From Acanthochlamys bracteata (lineage: Eukaryota > Streptophyta > Magnoliopsida > Pandanales > Velloziaceae), in the NCBI GenBank assembly GCA_019914995.1, contig CM034135.1, forward strand, positions 6,078,501 through 6,142,500: a DNA stretch of 64,000 nt, given 5' to 3'. The position numbers were made by a program, and so were the translations under genes. Below, piece by piece: positions 46,196-59,142 of this stretch (position 1 is its first letter; each line of letters opens with the position of its first letter). The notes beneath the pieces were generated by a model. It worked only from the letters and a program-made list of their open reading frames with translations. It did no database searches and was not told where the DNA came from.

Positions 46196-49100
46196 ATACT
46201 CAAGCATTGGCCCAATTTTGCGGCTCTTTTATTTATTTAATTGCTCTTTCTTTACCATTGCACTTTACAATGTATACTCGAGCTTTTTTTTTTTAATTTT
46301 TTTTTAAATGCTTTTTCTTTACCCTTGTGTTTTCTAAAGACTCTTTATAACTCTGTATCTCAATTATCCCTAAGAATTGAAAACAAAACAAGACAATACA
46401 AAAAATACTAAGATCAACTCTAAGCCTCGCATTGTATGGTGATAGATGTCATCACTCGCTATAGACTATGAAATTAAAATCCTCTATAAAATGTATTCAA
46501 TTGCATTGTCTAGAATGACAAGATTTTATCAAATCAATTATATATAGTACTATATCAAGAAGAACGTAGGCTTAGTTAATAAGAATACTATACGAACAAA
46601 CTCAATAACGATTTTAGTTTCAAAAGCAAACTAGAAAGAGAGTTCAAACTTATTATTGAAAAATGGATGATAGACTATCAATCGATATTTATGCATAATT
46701 TTCTATCTCCCCCCCAAGCTTGAATTCGACATTGTCCTCAATGATGAAAGATAAAAATGAACAATGTATAAAGCAAAGGGATATAAACATTGAGGTGTCG
46801 AAAAACTCCCCTGATTTTTAAATGGCTCGAATCTTTGATTAACTTCTCCATCAACTGCATCACAGCAACAAATCTTTGCATTATAGTGAATCTTCTTTCT
46901 GTCCGAATCCTTCAAAAATAATAAACATATCAAATCAAACGAAAATAAAATCCTACAAAATTCAATTGCTACTAGAGATAAAGGCATTGGGTTGCCTCCC
47001 AATAAGCGCTAAATTTAACATCTTCAGCCAGACGAGAAGTTTGTCAAGTAGGATCGCGCAGTTGAAAAGTTGGTTCAGTTTGGATTGTAAGGGTGGCCTC
47101 CAAGTATGGCTTCAAGCGATGCCCATTGACCTTAAATTGTGCTCCAGATTTGAGATCCTTGATTTCTATAGCTCAATGTGGAAAGATTTCAATTATCTCA
47201 TATGGTCCATGCCATTTTGACTTCAGCTTTCCTGGAAAGAGTTTCAACCGTGAGTTAAATAATAAAACTTTCATACCTGGAGTAAACTCTTTCCGCTGAA
47301 TTGATTTGTCATGATAGGACTTTGTGCGTTCCTTGTAAATCTTTGCATTCTCATAAGCTTCGTTGCGAATTTCTTCCAATTCATTGAGTTGCAACTTTCT
47401 TTCATTCCCTGCATCCTTCATGTCAAAATTTAGTTTCTTTATAGTCCAATATGCATTATGTTCAAATTCCATAGGTAAATGACATGCTTTTCCAAATACA
47501 ATACGATATGGACTCATCCCTATAGGTGTTTTATATGTTGTCCTGTAAGCCCATAAAGCATCATTAAGTTTTATTGCCCAATCCTTTCTTGTGGTGTTCA
47601 CAGTTTTCTCCAAAATATTTTTGATTTCCTTATTGCTAATTTCTACTTGTCCTGAGGTTTGAGGGTGATATGGAGTGGCTACCTTATGAGTTATGTCATA
47701 TTTTCTTAACAAAGCATCAAAAGGTTTATTACAAAAATGTTTACCACCATCACTAATGATTGCTCTAGGGGTTCCAAATCTAGTGAAAATCATATTCTTC
47801 AAAAATTTGAGAACAATCTTATGATCATTAGCTTTTGTAGCTTGAGCCTCTACCCACTTAGATGCATAATCAACAGCAACAAGAATATAAGAATACCCAA
47901 AGGAGGAAGGGAATGGACCCATGAAGTCTATACCCCAAACATCAAATAGTTCTACAACCAAAATATTAGTCAACAGCATCATGTTCCTCCTGTTGATATT
48001 TCCTATTCTTTGGCATCTGTCACACTTAGAACAAAAATTAAATGCATCTTTAAATAAAGTAGGCCAAAAGAAACCTGATTGAAGAACTTTATGGGCTGTT
48101 TTCTTAGCACTAAAATGACCTCCACATGCTAACTCATGGCTATGCCTTAGAATGTTTTCTTGTTCATCCTCAAGAACGCATCTTCTAATGATTTGGTCCG
48201 GACAATGCTTAAACAAATAGGGATCATCCCAATAATAGTGCTTTACCATAGACAGAAATCTCTTCTTTTCCTGAAAAGATAAATTATTTCTCAATACACC
48301 ACTAGCAAGATAATTCACAAAATCAGCATACCAAGGTTCTTTATAAGTAATGGAAAGAAGTTCATCTGGAAAAGAATCATTTAGAGGCATGTCATCTCCT
48401 TCTCTTTGATCTTCAATCACGATACGAGAAAGATGGTCTGCTACCACATTCTCGCTTCCTTTCTTATCTTTAATCTCCAAGTCAAACTCTTGTAGCAATA
48501 AGATCCATCGAATCAACTTAGGCTTAGCATCTTTTTTAGTCAACAAATACTTAAGAGCAGCATGGTCAGTAAATACAATAACTTTAGAACAAAAAATATA
48601 TGGAAGAAATTTTTCTAAAGCAAACACTATAGCAAGCAACTTTTTTTCTATTGTTGAATAATTAAGTTGTGCATTATTCAAAGTCTTGCTAGCATAATAT
48701 ATAACATGTGGCAGTTTATCAATTCGTTGACCAAGCACTGCACCAATACCATAGTCTGAAGCATCACACATCAATTCAAATGGTAAATTCCAGTCAGGAG
48801 CAGTAATGATAGGAGCAGTAGTTAAGGTATTTTTCAAATTATTGAATGCATGCAAACAATCTTTATCAAAATCAAACACAGCATCCTTAGCCAATAAATC
48901 ACATAGAGGTCTAGTTATTTTAGAAAAATCTTTAATGAATCTTCTATAAAAACCAGCATGGCCTAAAAAACTTCTAATGCCTTTTACTGAAGTAGGGGAG
49001 GTAGATTTTTTATAATTTCAATTTTTGCTCTATCCACCTCAATTCCTTTACTAGAAACCACATGTCCTAAAACAATTCCTTGTTTAACCATAAAATGACA

Positions 49101-52100
49101 TTTCTTCCAATTCAAAACCAAATTCGTTTCATCACATCTAGATAAAACCAATTTCAAATTATCAAGGCATCCATCAAAAGAAGATCCAAAAACTGAAAAA
49201 TCATCCATAAATACCTCAATGATTCTTTCTACCATATCAGAGAATATAGCCATTATACATCTTTGAAATGTTGCTGGAGCATTACACACCAAAAGGCATC
49301 CTCTTATAGGCGAAAGTACCAAATGGACAAGTGAAAGTTGTCTTCTCTTGGTCTTCCGGAGCAATTGGAATTTGATTATAACCTGAAAACCATCAAGAAA
49401 ACAATAATGTGAGTATCCAGCTAAACGTTCAAGTACTTGATCAATGAAAGGTAAAGGAAAATGATCTTTTCTTGTTGCATAATTCAACTTCCTATAATCA
49501 ATACAAACACGCCATCCCATAGTTGTTCTTGTAGGGATCAAATCATTATTCTCATTTTTAACTACTGTTACCCCAGATTTCTTAGGAACTACTTGTACAG
49601 GACTAACCTATCTACTATCAGAGATTGGATAGATTACCCTTACATCAAACAGTTTTAAAATTTAAGCTCTAACGGCCTCTTTCATGTTAGGATTTAATCT
49701 CCTTTGGCTTTCACGAGTAGGTTTGGCATCATCCTCCATTAAAATTCTATGCATACACATCACAGGACTAATACCTTTTATGTCAGCTATTGTCCAACCT
49801 ATTATTGTCCTATGCTCTTTTAGGATATTAATGAGGCTCTCATCTCTTTTAACTGTAAGATCTGAAGATATAATAACTGGGAGGGTTTCATTATCACCTA
49901 AGAATGCATATTTAAGATGTTCAGACAATGGTTTGAGTTCTAACTTATGAAGGACTATAGTAGATGGCTCTATCCTTGTTTTATTCATCTCTAAAGGTTC
50001 AAATGAGGCTCTATAATTAGGTTGAATTAGTTTTAACACATTTAGGGCAGCAAGTATAACATTAGATTTATCATTCTCTCCAATATCTAAAGTTAACGCT
50101 GTTTCCAAATCATCATTGTATTTTTCCTGCAAAACAACAGAATCGATTAGTGGATCTAATAAATCAACAGAAAAGCAACAATCTGAAGAAATAGAAGGAT
50201 GTTTTAAAGCATCAAACACTTTGAATTTAACGGTTTCACCCAATACTGTCATTATGAGGGTGTCTTTTTTTCACGTTGATACATGTGTCTGCAGTAACCA
50301 TAAATGGACGACCAAGAAGAATCGGGATCTCACGATCACTTCTCTCAATGTCTAAAACAATAAAATCTGTAGGAAGAATTAATTTGTCAACTTGAACTAA
50401 AACATCCTCTATAATACCTGTGGGATGCCGTATGGAATGGTTAGCAAACTCGAGACGTGCAGTAGTCTTTTTTATACCTTCCAAACCCAACTCTTTGTAG
50501 ATAGAAAATGGCATCAAGTTGATGCTTGCTCCTAGGTCCAACATAGCATGTCCAAGTCTCTTGGCACCAATAGTGATAAGAATATCAAAACTATTTGGAT
50601 CATCAAGCTTAGGTGGAAGCTTGCTTTTCAACACTGCACTTACGTTCTTGTTCAACCTTACTCCTTCGTTTGGTGCAAATTTGAGTTTGAGCCTTCAAAT
50701 TTTTAATGAATTTTCCATATGCTGGAATCTGTTCAATCACATCAAGCAAAGGAAGGTTAATATGCACTTTACTTAATATATCATAAATATCTTGAAATTG
50801 CTTATCTTGTTTATTTTGTTTTAGACGGCCCGGAAATGGGATAGGAGGCATATAACGATCAACCGCCTTATGCAGTCCAGAAGGATCATGAGCAGATTCC
50901 TTTCCGTGGTGTTGACCACTCTCGGATGGCAATGATTCAGATATTTTTTCTCTTAATTCAGATCTGTCCAACTCTTGTTTTTCATCACCTGCAACTACAC
51001 TTTCATCAGAAACATCATCTTTATTGTCATTATTAATAAGCTTACCTGATCTTAATTGAATGGCTTTTGTTTGTTCATTATTTCGTGGATTGATGTTAGG
51101 TTGAGTAGGAAACTTACCATGCTCTCTTTGGCTCAAAGCTTGCGCAATTTGACCTACCTAAGCTTCAAGTTTTTGTTGACCAATTACTAACTGTCTTACT
51201 AAATCCTCCAACGAAGTCGATGGCTTTGGTTGAGATGGAGGTTAGTGTTGTTGATTGCTCCATGAGAAGTTGGGATAATTCCTCCATCCAGAATTGTAAG
51301 TGTTTGAATATGGATCATGTTTAGGATGTCGATTATAGGAACTTACAATATTTGCTTGTTCTTGTACAAACTCAGAAAAATTTACTCCCTGTGGACAATG
51401 TATAGTAGAATGACCAGATAAATCACAAATGTTACATACCTCTTGTGTTGAAAGTTTTCCGTTCATAGCCAGCAAAGCATCCAATTTGTTATTAATAGTA
51501 TTCACCTACGCTTTAGAAGCATAATCGTTATTACCATTTACCTCATAAATTCCAACTCGTCTTCCTCGTATATCTATATGTTGCGTCTCAAGAGCTAGAT
51601 TTTCGAATAGCTTTTGACATTCTGCTGGTGTCTTATTCCGAATAGATCCACCTGCATAATTATTCACTGCAGCCTTGCTAGAAATGGTTAATGCCTTATA
51701 AAATATATGCATCAAAACTAAAATAGGCAAACCATGTTGAGGACATTGAATTAACAAGTTATTAAATCGTTCCCATGCTTCAGAAAATGACTCATCAGAT
51801 TGTTGAGTAAATTGCATTATTTTATCTCTTAATGCATCAGTTTTCTGAGTTGAAAAGAATTTCTCTAAAAACCTGTTTTGAATTTCAGTCAAAGTAGTAA
51901 GTGAACCAGATCTAAGTGATTGTAACCATATCTTTGCTCTATCTTTTAAAGTGTAGGGAAAGATTTTCATTTAAAGGTGTTCCTCAGTAACTCCATCTGT
52001 CAAAGGCATGTTAGAAACCATATTGAAAATTTCTCGAATATGTGCTAAAGGATCCTCATTGTTCAAACCATGGAAAGAAGGCATCATATTAAAATGAATA

Positions 52101-52440
52101 GTTTTTAACTCATAATTTCTAGCAGCATCAGGAAGAATTATACTAGATGGAGATACAGGAACTGTAGAAATGTCAAGATCTCCCATTGTTTCATTTGGTG
52201 CAACAGCCATCTTTTCAATTCTAATATTCGAATGATTTTTATGCTCACGTCTAATTCTCCTAACCTCTCTCTCAAGTTCAGGATCAAATTCAAGTGAAGA
52301 ATGACTATGAGAGCGAGTGATCATGCAATAATGTAACTATAATGAAAAACAAACTAATATGCTCTAAGCTAAATGCAAAACAAATACAAATTATCAATGA
52401 ATCTAAATGAAGCTAGATTGAATCAAAGTCAAACAAAACA

Positions 52441-52459
52441 ATCCCCGACAACGGCGCCA
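52441..52459 (-). other. Primer-binding site (tRNA-Asp) of the Gypsy element
   Basis: On the minus strand, TGGCGCCGTTGTCGGGGAT complements the 3' end of plant tRNA-Asp, the primer used by Athila-type elements. It lies 6 bp inside the right LTR, fixing the element's orientation. Confidence 0.85.
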
Positions 52460-52465
52460 AAAATT

Positions 52466-53743
52466 TGATGTAGATAAAACCAATTAAGAAAACTCAGTGA
52501 TTCTATCCTAGTCTATCCCGCAAGTGCACGGTTGTCATCTACCGTATAGCAGATAACGAGTTTGTTCCACAGAGATTGTTGTTAACTCTAATCCAAGTTT
52601 TTAGTAACAAAAGTTGTGTTTGTGAAAGCGAATCAAAAGTGTACGAGGACTAAGAATGAAAAGTAACGTACGGATCGAGAAAACAGGTATGCAAACAACT
52701 GAAGTTTTAGAATCCACCACTAATATCTCTAATTTAATTTTTAAATAAATATGATAATAGATTATGATAATTGTGAAGACTTTGTATCTAACACCTTGGT
52801 TCAGTTCTTAGATACGATTTCTAATTATGATTTTAACTTTGGTCTAGTATAAAATCACCTATCGCTAGTGATATTCTGACTCCTTCTTTAGAAATTACTA
52901 ACAATACATTAGGTTCTGCGAAATCATAAATCATGTAGTTACATTCACTTTGGTCCAGTAAATATTAACTATAGTTATTAATCCTGTAATTCGTAAATTA
53001 TGCTCCGATTGATCCTCGCAAACACAATTAATATAATAATTTAGATATCAAACTCAATGCTAATTATGCATGCAAATTTAACATCTACATCCTTTCAAAC
53101 AAGAATTAACAACTCACATAAAATCAACAATCCATACATCACATAATATTCAAGAAATAAATTAAATTTATTAGGGTTTCATCCTAACTCCAGTTTAGAG
53201 AATTTAGCCACTCATATTAATATTACACATAATAATATTGTATGAAAAATAAAACATGAGATAAAAGAGAAGAAAGCAAATCTGAAGAATTTTTCGTCTT
53301 TAATCTGATCTTCTTTCTGTCTTCCGTTTGGCTCTCTTTAGGTTTTCCGTTGGCTCTTCGTTGCTCCTTCGATGCCCTTCTTGGCTCTTCATTCACCTCT
53401 TTTTATAGTGGAACTTCCTCCCATAAAATTAGGCAAAAGATATATTCAGGATATTCGGATTAGATTTGATGTAAATTTGTTGCTATATTTGATGCTAGAT
53501 TTGATGCTAAATCTTTGATTTAGATTTGATTGGTCAAATGCATCAATGAGGATCGCCGCTTAATATTTCCTTCCATGATTAGCTCTTTTATTTTATTCCT
53601 TCAATAATTTGCTTCTTTATTCACCTATACTTCACAAAATAAAATAAAATAAATTAATTCATATTGTGAATAGAATTTTAATAAAAATCTAATATTTATT
53701 ATAACAATAAGATATAATAAATATATCACATTACACATTATCA
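52466..53743 (-). repeat. Right (5') LTR of the Gypsy element
   Basis: 1278 bp with plus-strand ends TGATGTAG…CATTATCA (TG..CA), followed by the target duplication TTGCT. Its inner 712 bp match the left LTR. The remaining part, the U3 side, has no partner in the left copy. Confidence 0.8.
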
Positions 53744-53748
53744 TTGCT

Positions 53749-53851
53749 ATCACAATCAAAACTTAAAATTTTAATCCTAGTGTTAATTTAAAAATGAACT
53801 ATAGTAGTGAGTGTACTATGAATAGTAGGAAATTATAAACGGTGACATATA

Positions 53852-53908
<57 letters not shown>

Positions 53909-54049
53909 TTTATTTATTTTAAATCAATATTGACATAACATCAAAATGTGACAAAAGTAGTGACGCGGTGATTGAGAGATGCGGCGATGTCAATGTCGAT
54001 GATTTTGCATAGAGTAATTTTTTAAATAAATAATTGAATTGAAGACAAA
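53749..54049. other. Short spacer with a (TA)n microsatellite
   Basis: 300 bp between the Gypsy element and the solo LTR. A pure (TA)n run of about 50 bp lies at 53854-53904. No gene. Confidence 0.7.
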
Positions 54050-54054
54050 TAACT

Positions 54055-56604
54055 TGTCACAACCCAAAACAAGACCGTGACTAACACTGAGCTAAATCCA
54101 TAAACCAACCACAGCCCAAAATATGGCCCATACCACTTAATATAGATCAAAACTCAACTCAAAATAATAAATACCAAACCTTAAAAATTTTGACAAAATC
54201 TTCCCTAATTCTCAAGAAAAAATAAGTATTAACAACCACGCATATACAGTGTAAAAATAATATAGCGAGTACAAGTCTTTCAAAATTACAAAGCTATCTA
54301 CATGAAGGTAATGTAAAATACAAAATATACCCTCAACTCGCAGATCTAGTCTGCGGTGCCACTCGTGCTCTGCTCTCACTCATTTCTACAATATTTGGGG
54401 GAGGCCAAAGAAGAATACAATAATGAGCTCAATCATAGTGAGATGAAAATAGCAGATGCCTATTTATATTACTAATGCATTACTTAACGGTTATATTACT
54501 AACTTGTACATGCAGCAAATGTAAAGATAGATCAGAGCTATATCTTGTCAAGTTCAGGATTGTCCTAGTTTCTTAACAAGTAGATACGGTAACATGAGAC
54601 TCATTACGTCAACTATATCCTAACATCACTAAATAGTAGGCATCTTTATACAATTACATAATATACATCGGCTAATCATAAGGAGATAAGATATACATAA
54701 ATTAATGAAGTGCATCTCTAACTTGTATCATCACCACCCATATACATAAATATATATACGTATATCAAATGCATAACTATATCTTGAAATGCTTATGTTT
54801 ATACCAATGGCAGTCATACTTAGGCAATATATATATATATAAATATATATATCCACACACATATATAAAAATTTTTATATATACATATATGTTCGGAGTC
54901 AGGATAATCAGTTATCAATCTAGATAGATCCGGCGCGGCTGAACCTCCAACACAGACGGATTTCGGCATGACTAACTATATACTTCGCCTCCAACCTAGA
55001 TAGATCCCGGCGAGACTGAGCCTCTAACACAGGCAGATCCCGGCATGACTAACTATATACTCCGTCTCCAATCCAAACAAATTCCGACAAGGCTGAGCCT
55101 CCAACACAGACGAATCCCGGCGAAGTTAACTATCTCATCCACAAGTCTATGGCCATAAATGGCTACCACACCATACCCTCTGAGGTCCTAACTCCTCTCC
55201 CGACCTTCCGCTTGTCTCCACGCAGCGAGGGTACCCACACAATCACGCAGAGATCATATATGTAAACACATAGGATAATTTACAACCGTATATTAATCAT
55301 AAAATAAAATGTCATAGTTATACAGAGGTGTGGTAGTAATACTATAAAGTACTCTTAAAACAAAAATATCATGGTTATGCAAAATTTTAGTAGTACAATA
55401 TAAACCATTTTAAATCATGTGTAGAAATCCATGCTACGCAAACTCTAGCATGAAATATCATACAAAAGTAGAATTGAAATGACAGGATAACTTACTTATA
55501 TCTTAGCATGCTTATACTTGTTCTTAAACATAACTCACATATAGCATGCATCATACAAACAAACTATGAAGTGAGGAAGTAATTGTAATGCATAGATATT
55601 AGCAAGATATTCCAGAGGTTCCAAGACCGATGTTACCTATGTCAAAATACCTAACAAAAATTCTAAAAAAGAATGTGGCATGATAATCGTCACATGGAGT
55701 CCTAACAATCACCCAAGCAGCTGATTCGCGTTAAGCCAAACTCAAAATTTCTCGTGAAATCCTATTACATATAACGACATATTCATTCAACTAACAATTT
55801 CATTTTAATTTACTACTCAACCAACTGCTATTACTAGTAATTTTAGAGAGCTTACCAACTCAAAAGAGACGATGGAACTAGAAGTTGGCTTTGAACCGAC
55901 GACGGCTAGCTAATTTTCAATCCAACTATTTCCTATATCGAAACCAATTAATAATTCAGCAAACATTCATTTTTAAATATACAAAACACGTATTATAACT
56001 TACCAACAAGATAGGGCCTGCCGGCGTGCCGGATTTCGACGATAGATAGTAGTGGCCAGGAAACAAATGGTCCGAGAAGAAAAGTATAGCCGCTGCGAGG
56101 ACAATAACAACATTGAGCTCAAAGGAAGAACACCGTCAAGTTAAATGCACGCCGGCGGCTGGAAATTAAAAAAAAATCAATTTCACGTTCGGTGAAAAAA
56201 TTTCGCTCCCGAGCAAAAACTTCAATCTATTTGACAAAGAGAAAATGTTTATCAAATTAAGGAGATGGATTTTAATTGCTTACCACGGTCGGACGGCCGA
56301 CGGAGAAGTCCGGTGAGAACGCTAGGTTCTAACCCGCACGGTAAAGCTCGATGGAGGTGTGATGGCGATGACAGATGAGAAGGTAGATGAAGGCCTGAAG
56401 GAGGAGAAGAGATACTTGTCGCCAGAGGGAGCTGATCGCACGCCAAGGAGGGCAGCAGAGGGTTGCTGTCGGGAGGAGATGAAAAGGGGATGGAAGCAAA
56501 AGAAAAAATAACTTTAGAGTTAAAGGTTAGGAAGAAGATATTTAGAGTAATATAATATGTATTTAGTTAGACTTAGCTCACATAACACTTGACAGTTCGC
56601 TACA
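54055..56604 (-). mobile_element. Solo LTR, probable Ty3/Gypsy Del/Tekay type
   Basis: A 2550-bp block with TG..CA ends and the exact 5-bp duplication TAACT at 54050-54054 and 56605-56609. Read on the minus strand it begins TGTAGCGAACTGTC and ends TTTTGGGTTGTGACA; a GGGTTGTGACA-like end and a length over 2 kb are usual for Del/Tekay chromovirus LTRs. No internal coding region or primer site is present, so it fits a solo LTR left by recombination between the two LTRs of a former full element. A 78-bp tandem repeat lies inside (54918-55140). The family is inferred from ends and size alone. Confidence 0.65.
54918..55140. repeat. 78-bp tandem repeat inside the solo LTR
   Basis: Nearly three copies, starting at about 54916, 54993 and 55070. 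Each has 'agatcccggc..g.ctgagcctc', then 'aacacagacggat' and 'cggcatgactaactatatac'. Each unit itself looks like two diverged halves. The repeat is GC-richer than its surroundings. Confidence 0.75.
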
Positions 56605-56689
56605 TAACTAAAATTGAAAAAAGAAATAATTGGCACTTCTTAAAATCAGTTGTTTTAATAGTATGAAATAATTTGTAATGGAGATAAAA

Positions 56690-57300
56690 ATAATAAATTC
56701 ATAATAGTTGATGGTTGTTGTGTTTGCATCATTATAATATATATCGTACCCAATATTATGTTATAAATATTATGTTAGAGTGTAAGTTAATATAAATATA
56801 ATATAAAACTAAGACAAAACTTAATATAAATAAAGTATTATAATTAGACAAAATATAATTATAGTATCAAGCCCTTGGCAATAGAAGCGGCCATACTTTA
56901 CACTCACTGATAGGCCTTAGTTATGATGGATCATAAATAAGGGCGTGTTTATCTATACCATAAACTTCATTTTTTTTTAAAACTTATTTTTAATATAAAA
57001 TAAATAAAAATTTTAAACTAAATTTTTTCTATCAAAGAGGTTTTTTAAAATTCAATTTAAAACTTACTATTAATACAAATTAATATAAAAATTTATTTTT
57101 TATTAAATATTTTTAGTTTTTAATTTAATTTTTTAACTTATTTTCATAAATCAAATTTATTCCAAAGTAAATACACCCTAAATATCTCTGAGTGGCACTT
57201 TGTAAGCCTATCCAAGAGCCTTTATACTTTGTCTCCACGGTATCTGTTAATCTATTACATAGTATCAAGCTACGTTTCATATGATTGCAGCCACTACATG
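56690..57300 (+). mobile_element. Old Copia-like LTR edges with tRNA-iMet primer-site remnants
   Basis: Two places, 56862-56873 (TAGTATCAAGCC) and 57260-57274 (TAGTATCAAGCTACG), resemble the Copia primer-binding site TGGTATCAGAGC, each preceded by AT-rich sequence ending like an LTR. No coding region follows either. This is a fossil call from short motifs only. Confidence 0.3.
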
Positions 57301-57639
57301 CTTGGCTTACTTTTGTACTCCTTTTTATTTTAATATTTTATTTCATATTTTTTTAATAAATTATTTATAATATTTTACAAAATTTATATAAAAATTTAAA
57401 AAACTATTAAATTTATTATTAATTAGTTTTATTTGAAATAAAAAATCGCTCATCTTTTGTAAAAGAATGAAAATATTTTTTGTTTTAAAATTTTGTTCGT
57501 CAAAAGAACTCCCAAAATATGATGACGTATTTGGACTTATTCAACTCAAAACATGTGTCTAGCAAGCTAATGAAAGCAAACATGCAAAATCCTTATTAGC
57601 ATCATTGTTTCTTTTCAAGACTTTGTACTCGATGTGAAT

Positions 57640-57835
57640 TGCATAGTTGTCCGATCCGCATCGGACTGTTCGGATCGACCCAGAAATCGTCAATCCGAAT
57701 GGTAAATCAATCCGGATTTATAAAAAAATCGTTTGTATAAATGACCCGTTCTGATCCGTTTGATCCGCTTCAACCCGATCGACCTGTCTGTAAGGGTCAA
57801 ATCGGTTTGAATAAAATTAAAAATATAATTAATTA
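57640..57835. repeat. 'GATCC..CGACCC'-rich segment, MITE-like
   Basis: A GC-richer island with repeated 'gatccg', 'cggatcgaccc' and 'cccgatcgacc' strings on both strands, similar to the subterminal motifs of the hAT MITEs at 61-64 kb. No clear ends or target duplication were found here. Confidence 0.35.
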
Positions 57836-58435
57836 AAAAATTTAAATTAATAATATATATGATGCAAAAATAATTATTAATAGTTTTATGTTGAAAAATA
57901 ATATATAGTTTAGATTTCGCATTTGGATGTGATAATACAAACGTATATTTGGTTATGTCTCATTTGTAAATATTAATTATTAGTGATTATTTAATTTTAT
58001 ATTGTAAAATATTCAGAATCAAATATGTATATTCAAAAAAGTTAGTTATGTCTATTTTATAATTTATCTATTTTATTATTTTATCTTTTTCTAATCATCT
58101 AACTTATTTAAATAATTTCTCTTTATAAATTTTCGCTATTATTGTGTTATTGGTGGTAATATCATGGTGGTAATATTTTAATTTTTGCTGTGATTGTTAG
58201 TATTGATGCCATGGTGAAAATACTCTAATTTTTTGCTCTGATTGTTATTGCTATTGTTGTTGGTGGTGCTATGATGGCAGTAAGTTTCACACTATGATTG
58301 TTATTGTTGGTCGGAAACAAATAAATTTCTTGTTGTGATTGTTGTTGTTGGTCAAAAAACACGAGCAAACATGGCCAAAGCACTATAACTTTGCGAGTTC
58401 TTTACCACACATTTAATAATTAATTCCTTGCTCTA
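57836..58435. other. AT-rich spacer with TTG/GGT-rich degenerate repeats
   Basis: From 58140 to 58330 the motif 'gctgtgattgttattgttg' recurs four or so times in degenerate form, next to 'ggtggtaatatcatggtgg'. Noncoding. Confidence 0.4.
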
Positions 58436-58575
58436 ATGATTCAAATAGATACATCATAACAATTAAATCAATACACCGTAAAAATTAAACCAATACATCA
58501 TATAAAAATCAAACTAATACACCGTAAAAATCAAACCAATACTATGTAAAAATCTAACCAATACATCATAAAACA
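58436..58575. repeat. Degenerate tandem repeat, unit about 22-28 bp
   Basis: About five to six head-to-tail copies of 'caatacaccgtaaaaatcaaac' and variants ('caatacatcatataaaaatc', 'caatactatgtaaaaatcta'). The units run into each other without spacers, so this is not a CRISPR-type array. Confidence 0.65.
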
Positions 58576-58950
58576 AAACAAATCAACCAAATAGGAAACA
58601 AATCAATAAACTATGAAACAAATCAAGAAAAACAAAAAATAAATCAACAACAAAAAAAACAAATCAACAAAATAAATATAAATTGAAAAAACAAAAAACA
58701 AATCGAAAAAAATAAAAGCAAATTCGCAAAGTGAGATCTGGACGAGATCAGAGATGAAAATCGGCCCAAAGACGAAAACAAGAAAAGATCGGACACAACA
58801 ACGAGATCTACGAGATTTGGACAAGATCGAAAACGAAAATTGGCCCGAAAATGAAGATAGGAGAGAAACCCGCTTGTCTTGAGCGAGAGATCTGGAAAAA
58901 AAAGAAATGATAAGGGATGAGAAGAAACAAACAGTTTTGATGATAATTTC

Positions 58951-59142
58951 AAGTTACGAATTTGACACACTTACGTATTCTCTCTCCTTTTTTTAAAAAA
59001 ATTTTATTAACTCTTAATTAATCTTACTTATCTTAATTAATTTCTATTAATTAAATCTTTTTTTATCTCTTATTTCCTATTTCTCATATTCTCCTCTCTT
59101 CGTTCCATCTCTTTCAAATCTTCTTTTCGTCGAGGATCTCTC
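58951..59142. repeat. Left arm of a large inverted repeat
   Basis: About 192 bp whose reverse complement is at 59895-60087. Shared strings include 'gtattctctctcc', 'cttaattaatctta.ttatct' and 'atttctcat.tt', then 'gaggatctctc' against 'gcggatctctc'. Arms are roughly three-quarters identical by eye. Confidence 0.7.

Larger units (their letters stand above)
45481..53743 (-). mobile_element. Ty3/Gypsy LTR retrotransposon, Athila/Tat type, degraded
   Basis: An 8263-bp element on the minus strand with the 5-bp target duplication TTGCT at 45476-45480 and 53744-53748. Order from its 5' end (right): LTR, primer-binding site matching tRNA-Asp, gag (about 50.7-52.3 kb, with a CCHC zinc knuckle near 51.4 kb), protease (about 50.2-50.7 kb), reverse transcriptase (about 48.9-49.7 kb), RNase H (about 48.4-48.9 kb), integrase (about 47.2-48.2 kb, with HPQTSGQVE and the late motif [13 protein letters not shown]), then a noncoding tail with a G-rich tract and the second LTR. 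The tRNA-Asp primer and integrase tail point to the Athila/Tat branch. It is broken, with perhaps five to seven interruptions. Hand comparison of the shared LTR part gives about 4% difference, mostly transitions, suggesting insertion within roughly the last 1.5-3 million years, depending on the rate assumed. Confidence 0.9.

Noticed and set aside
46709-46715. G-run on the minus strand as the polypurine tract directly bordering the left LTR
   Set aside because: The LTR match ends at 46195, about 500 bp away. In Athila/Tat elements a G-rich tract commonly follows the integrase region without bordering the LTR.
58436-58575. Possible CRISPR-like array
   Set aside because: The repeats are degenerate and abut one another without unique spacers, and the DNA is plant nuclear.
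58644-58970. 108-codon minus-strand frame
   Set aside because: Low-complexity Ser/Phe/Leu translation of an A-rich plus strand overlapping the tandem repeats and the inverted-repeat arm.
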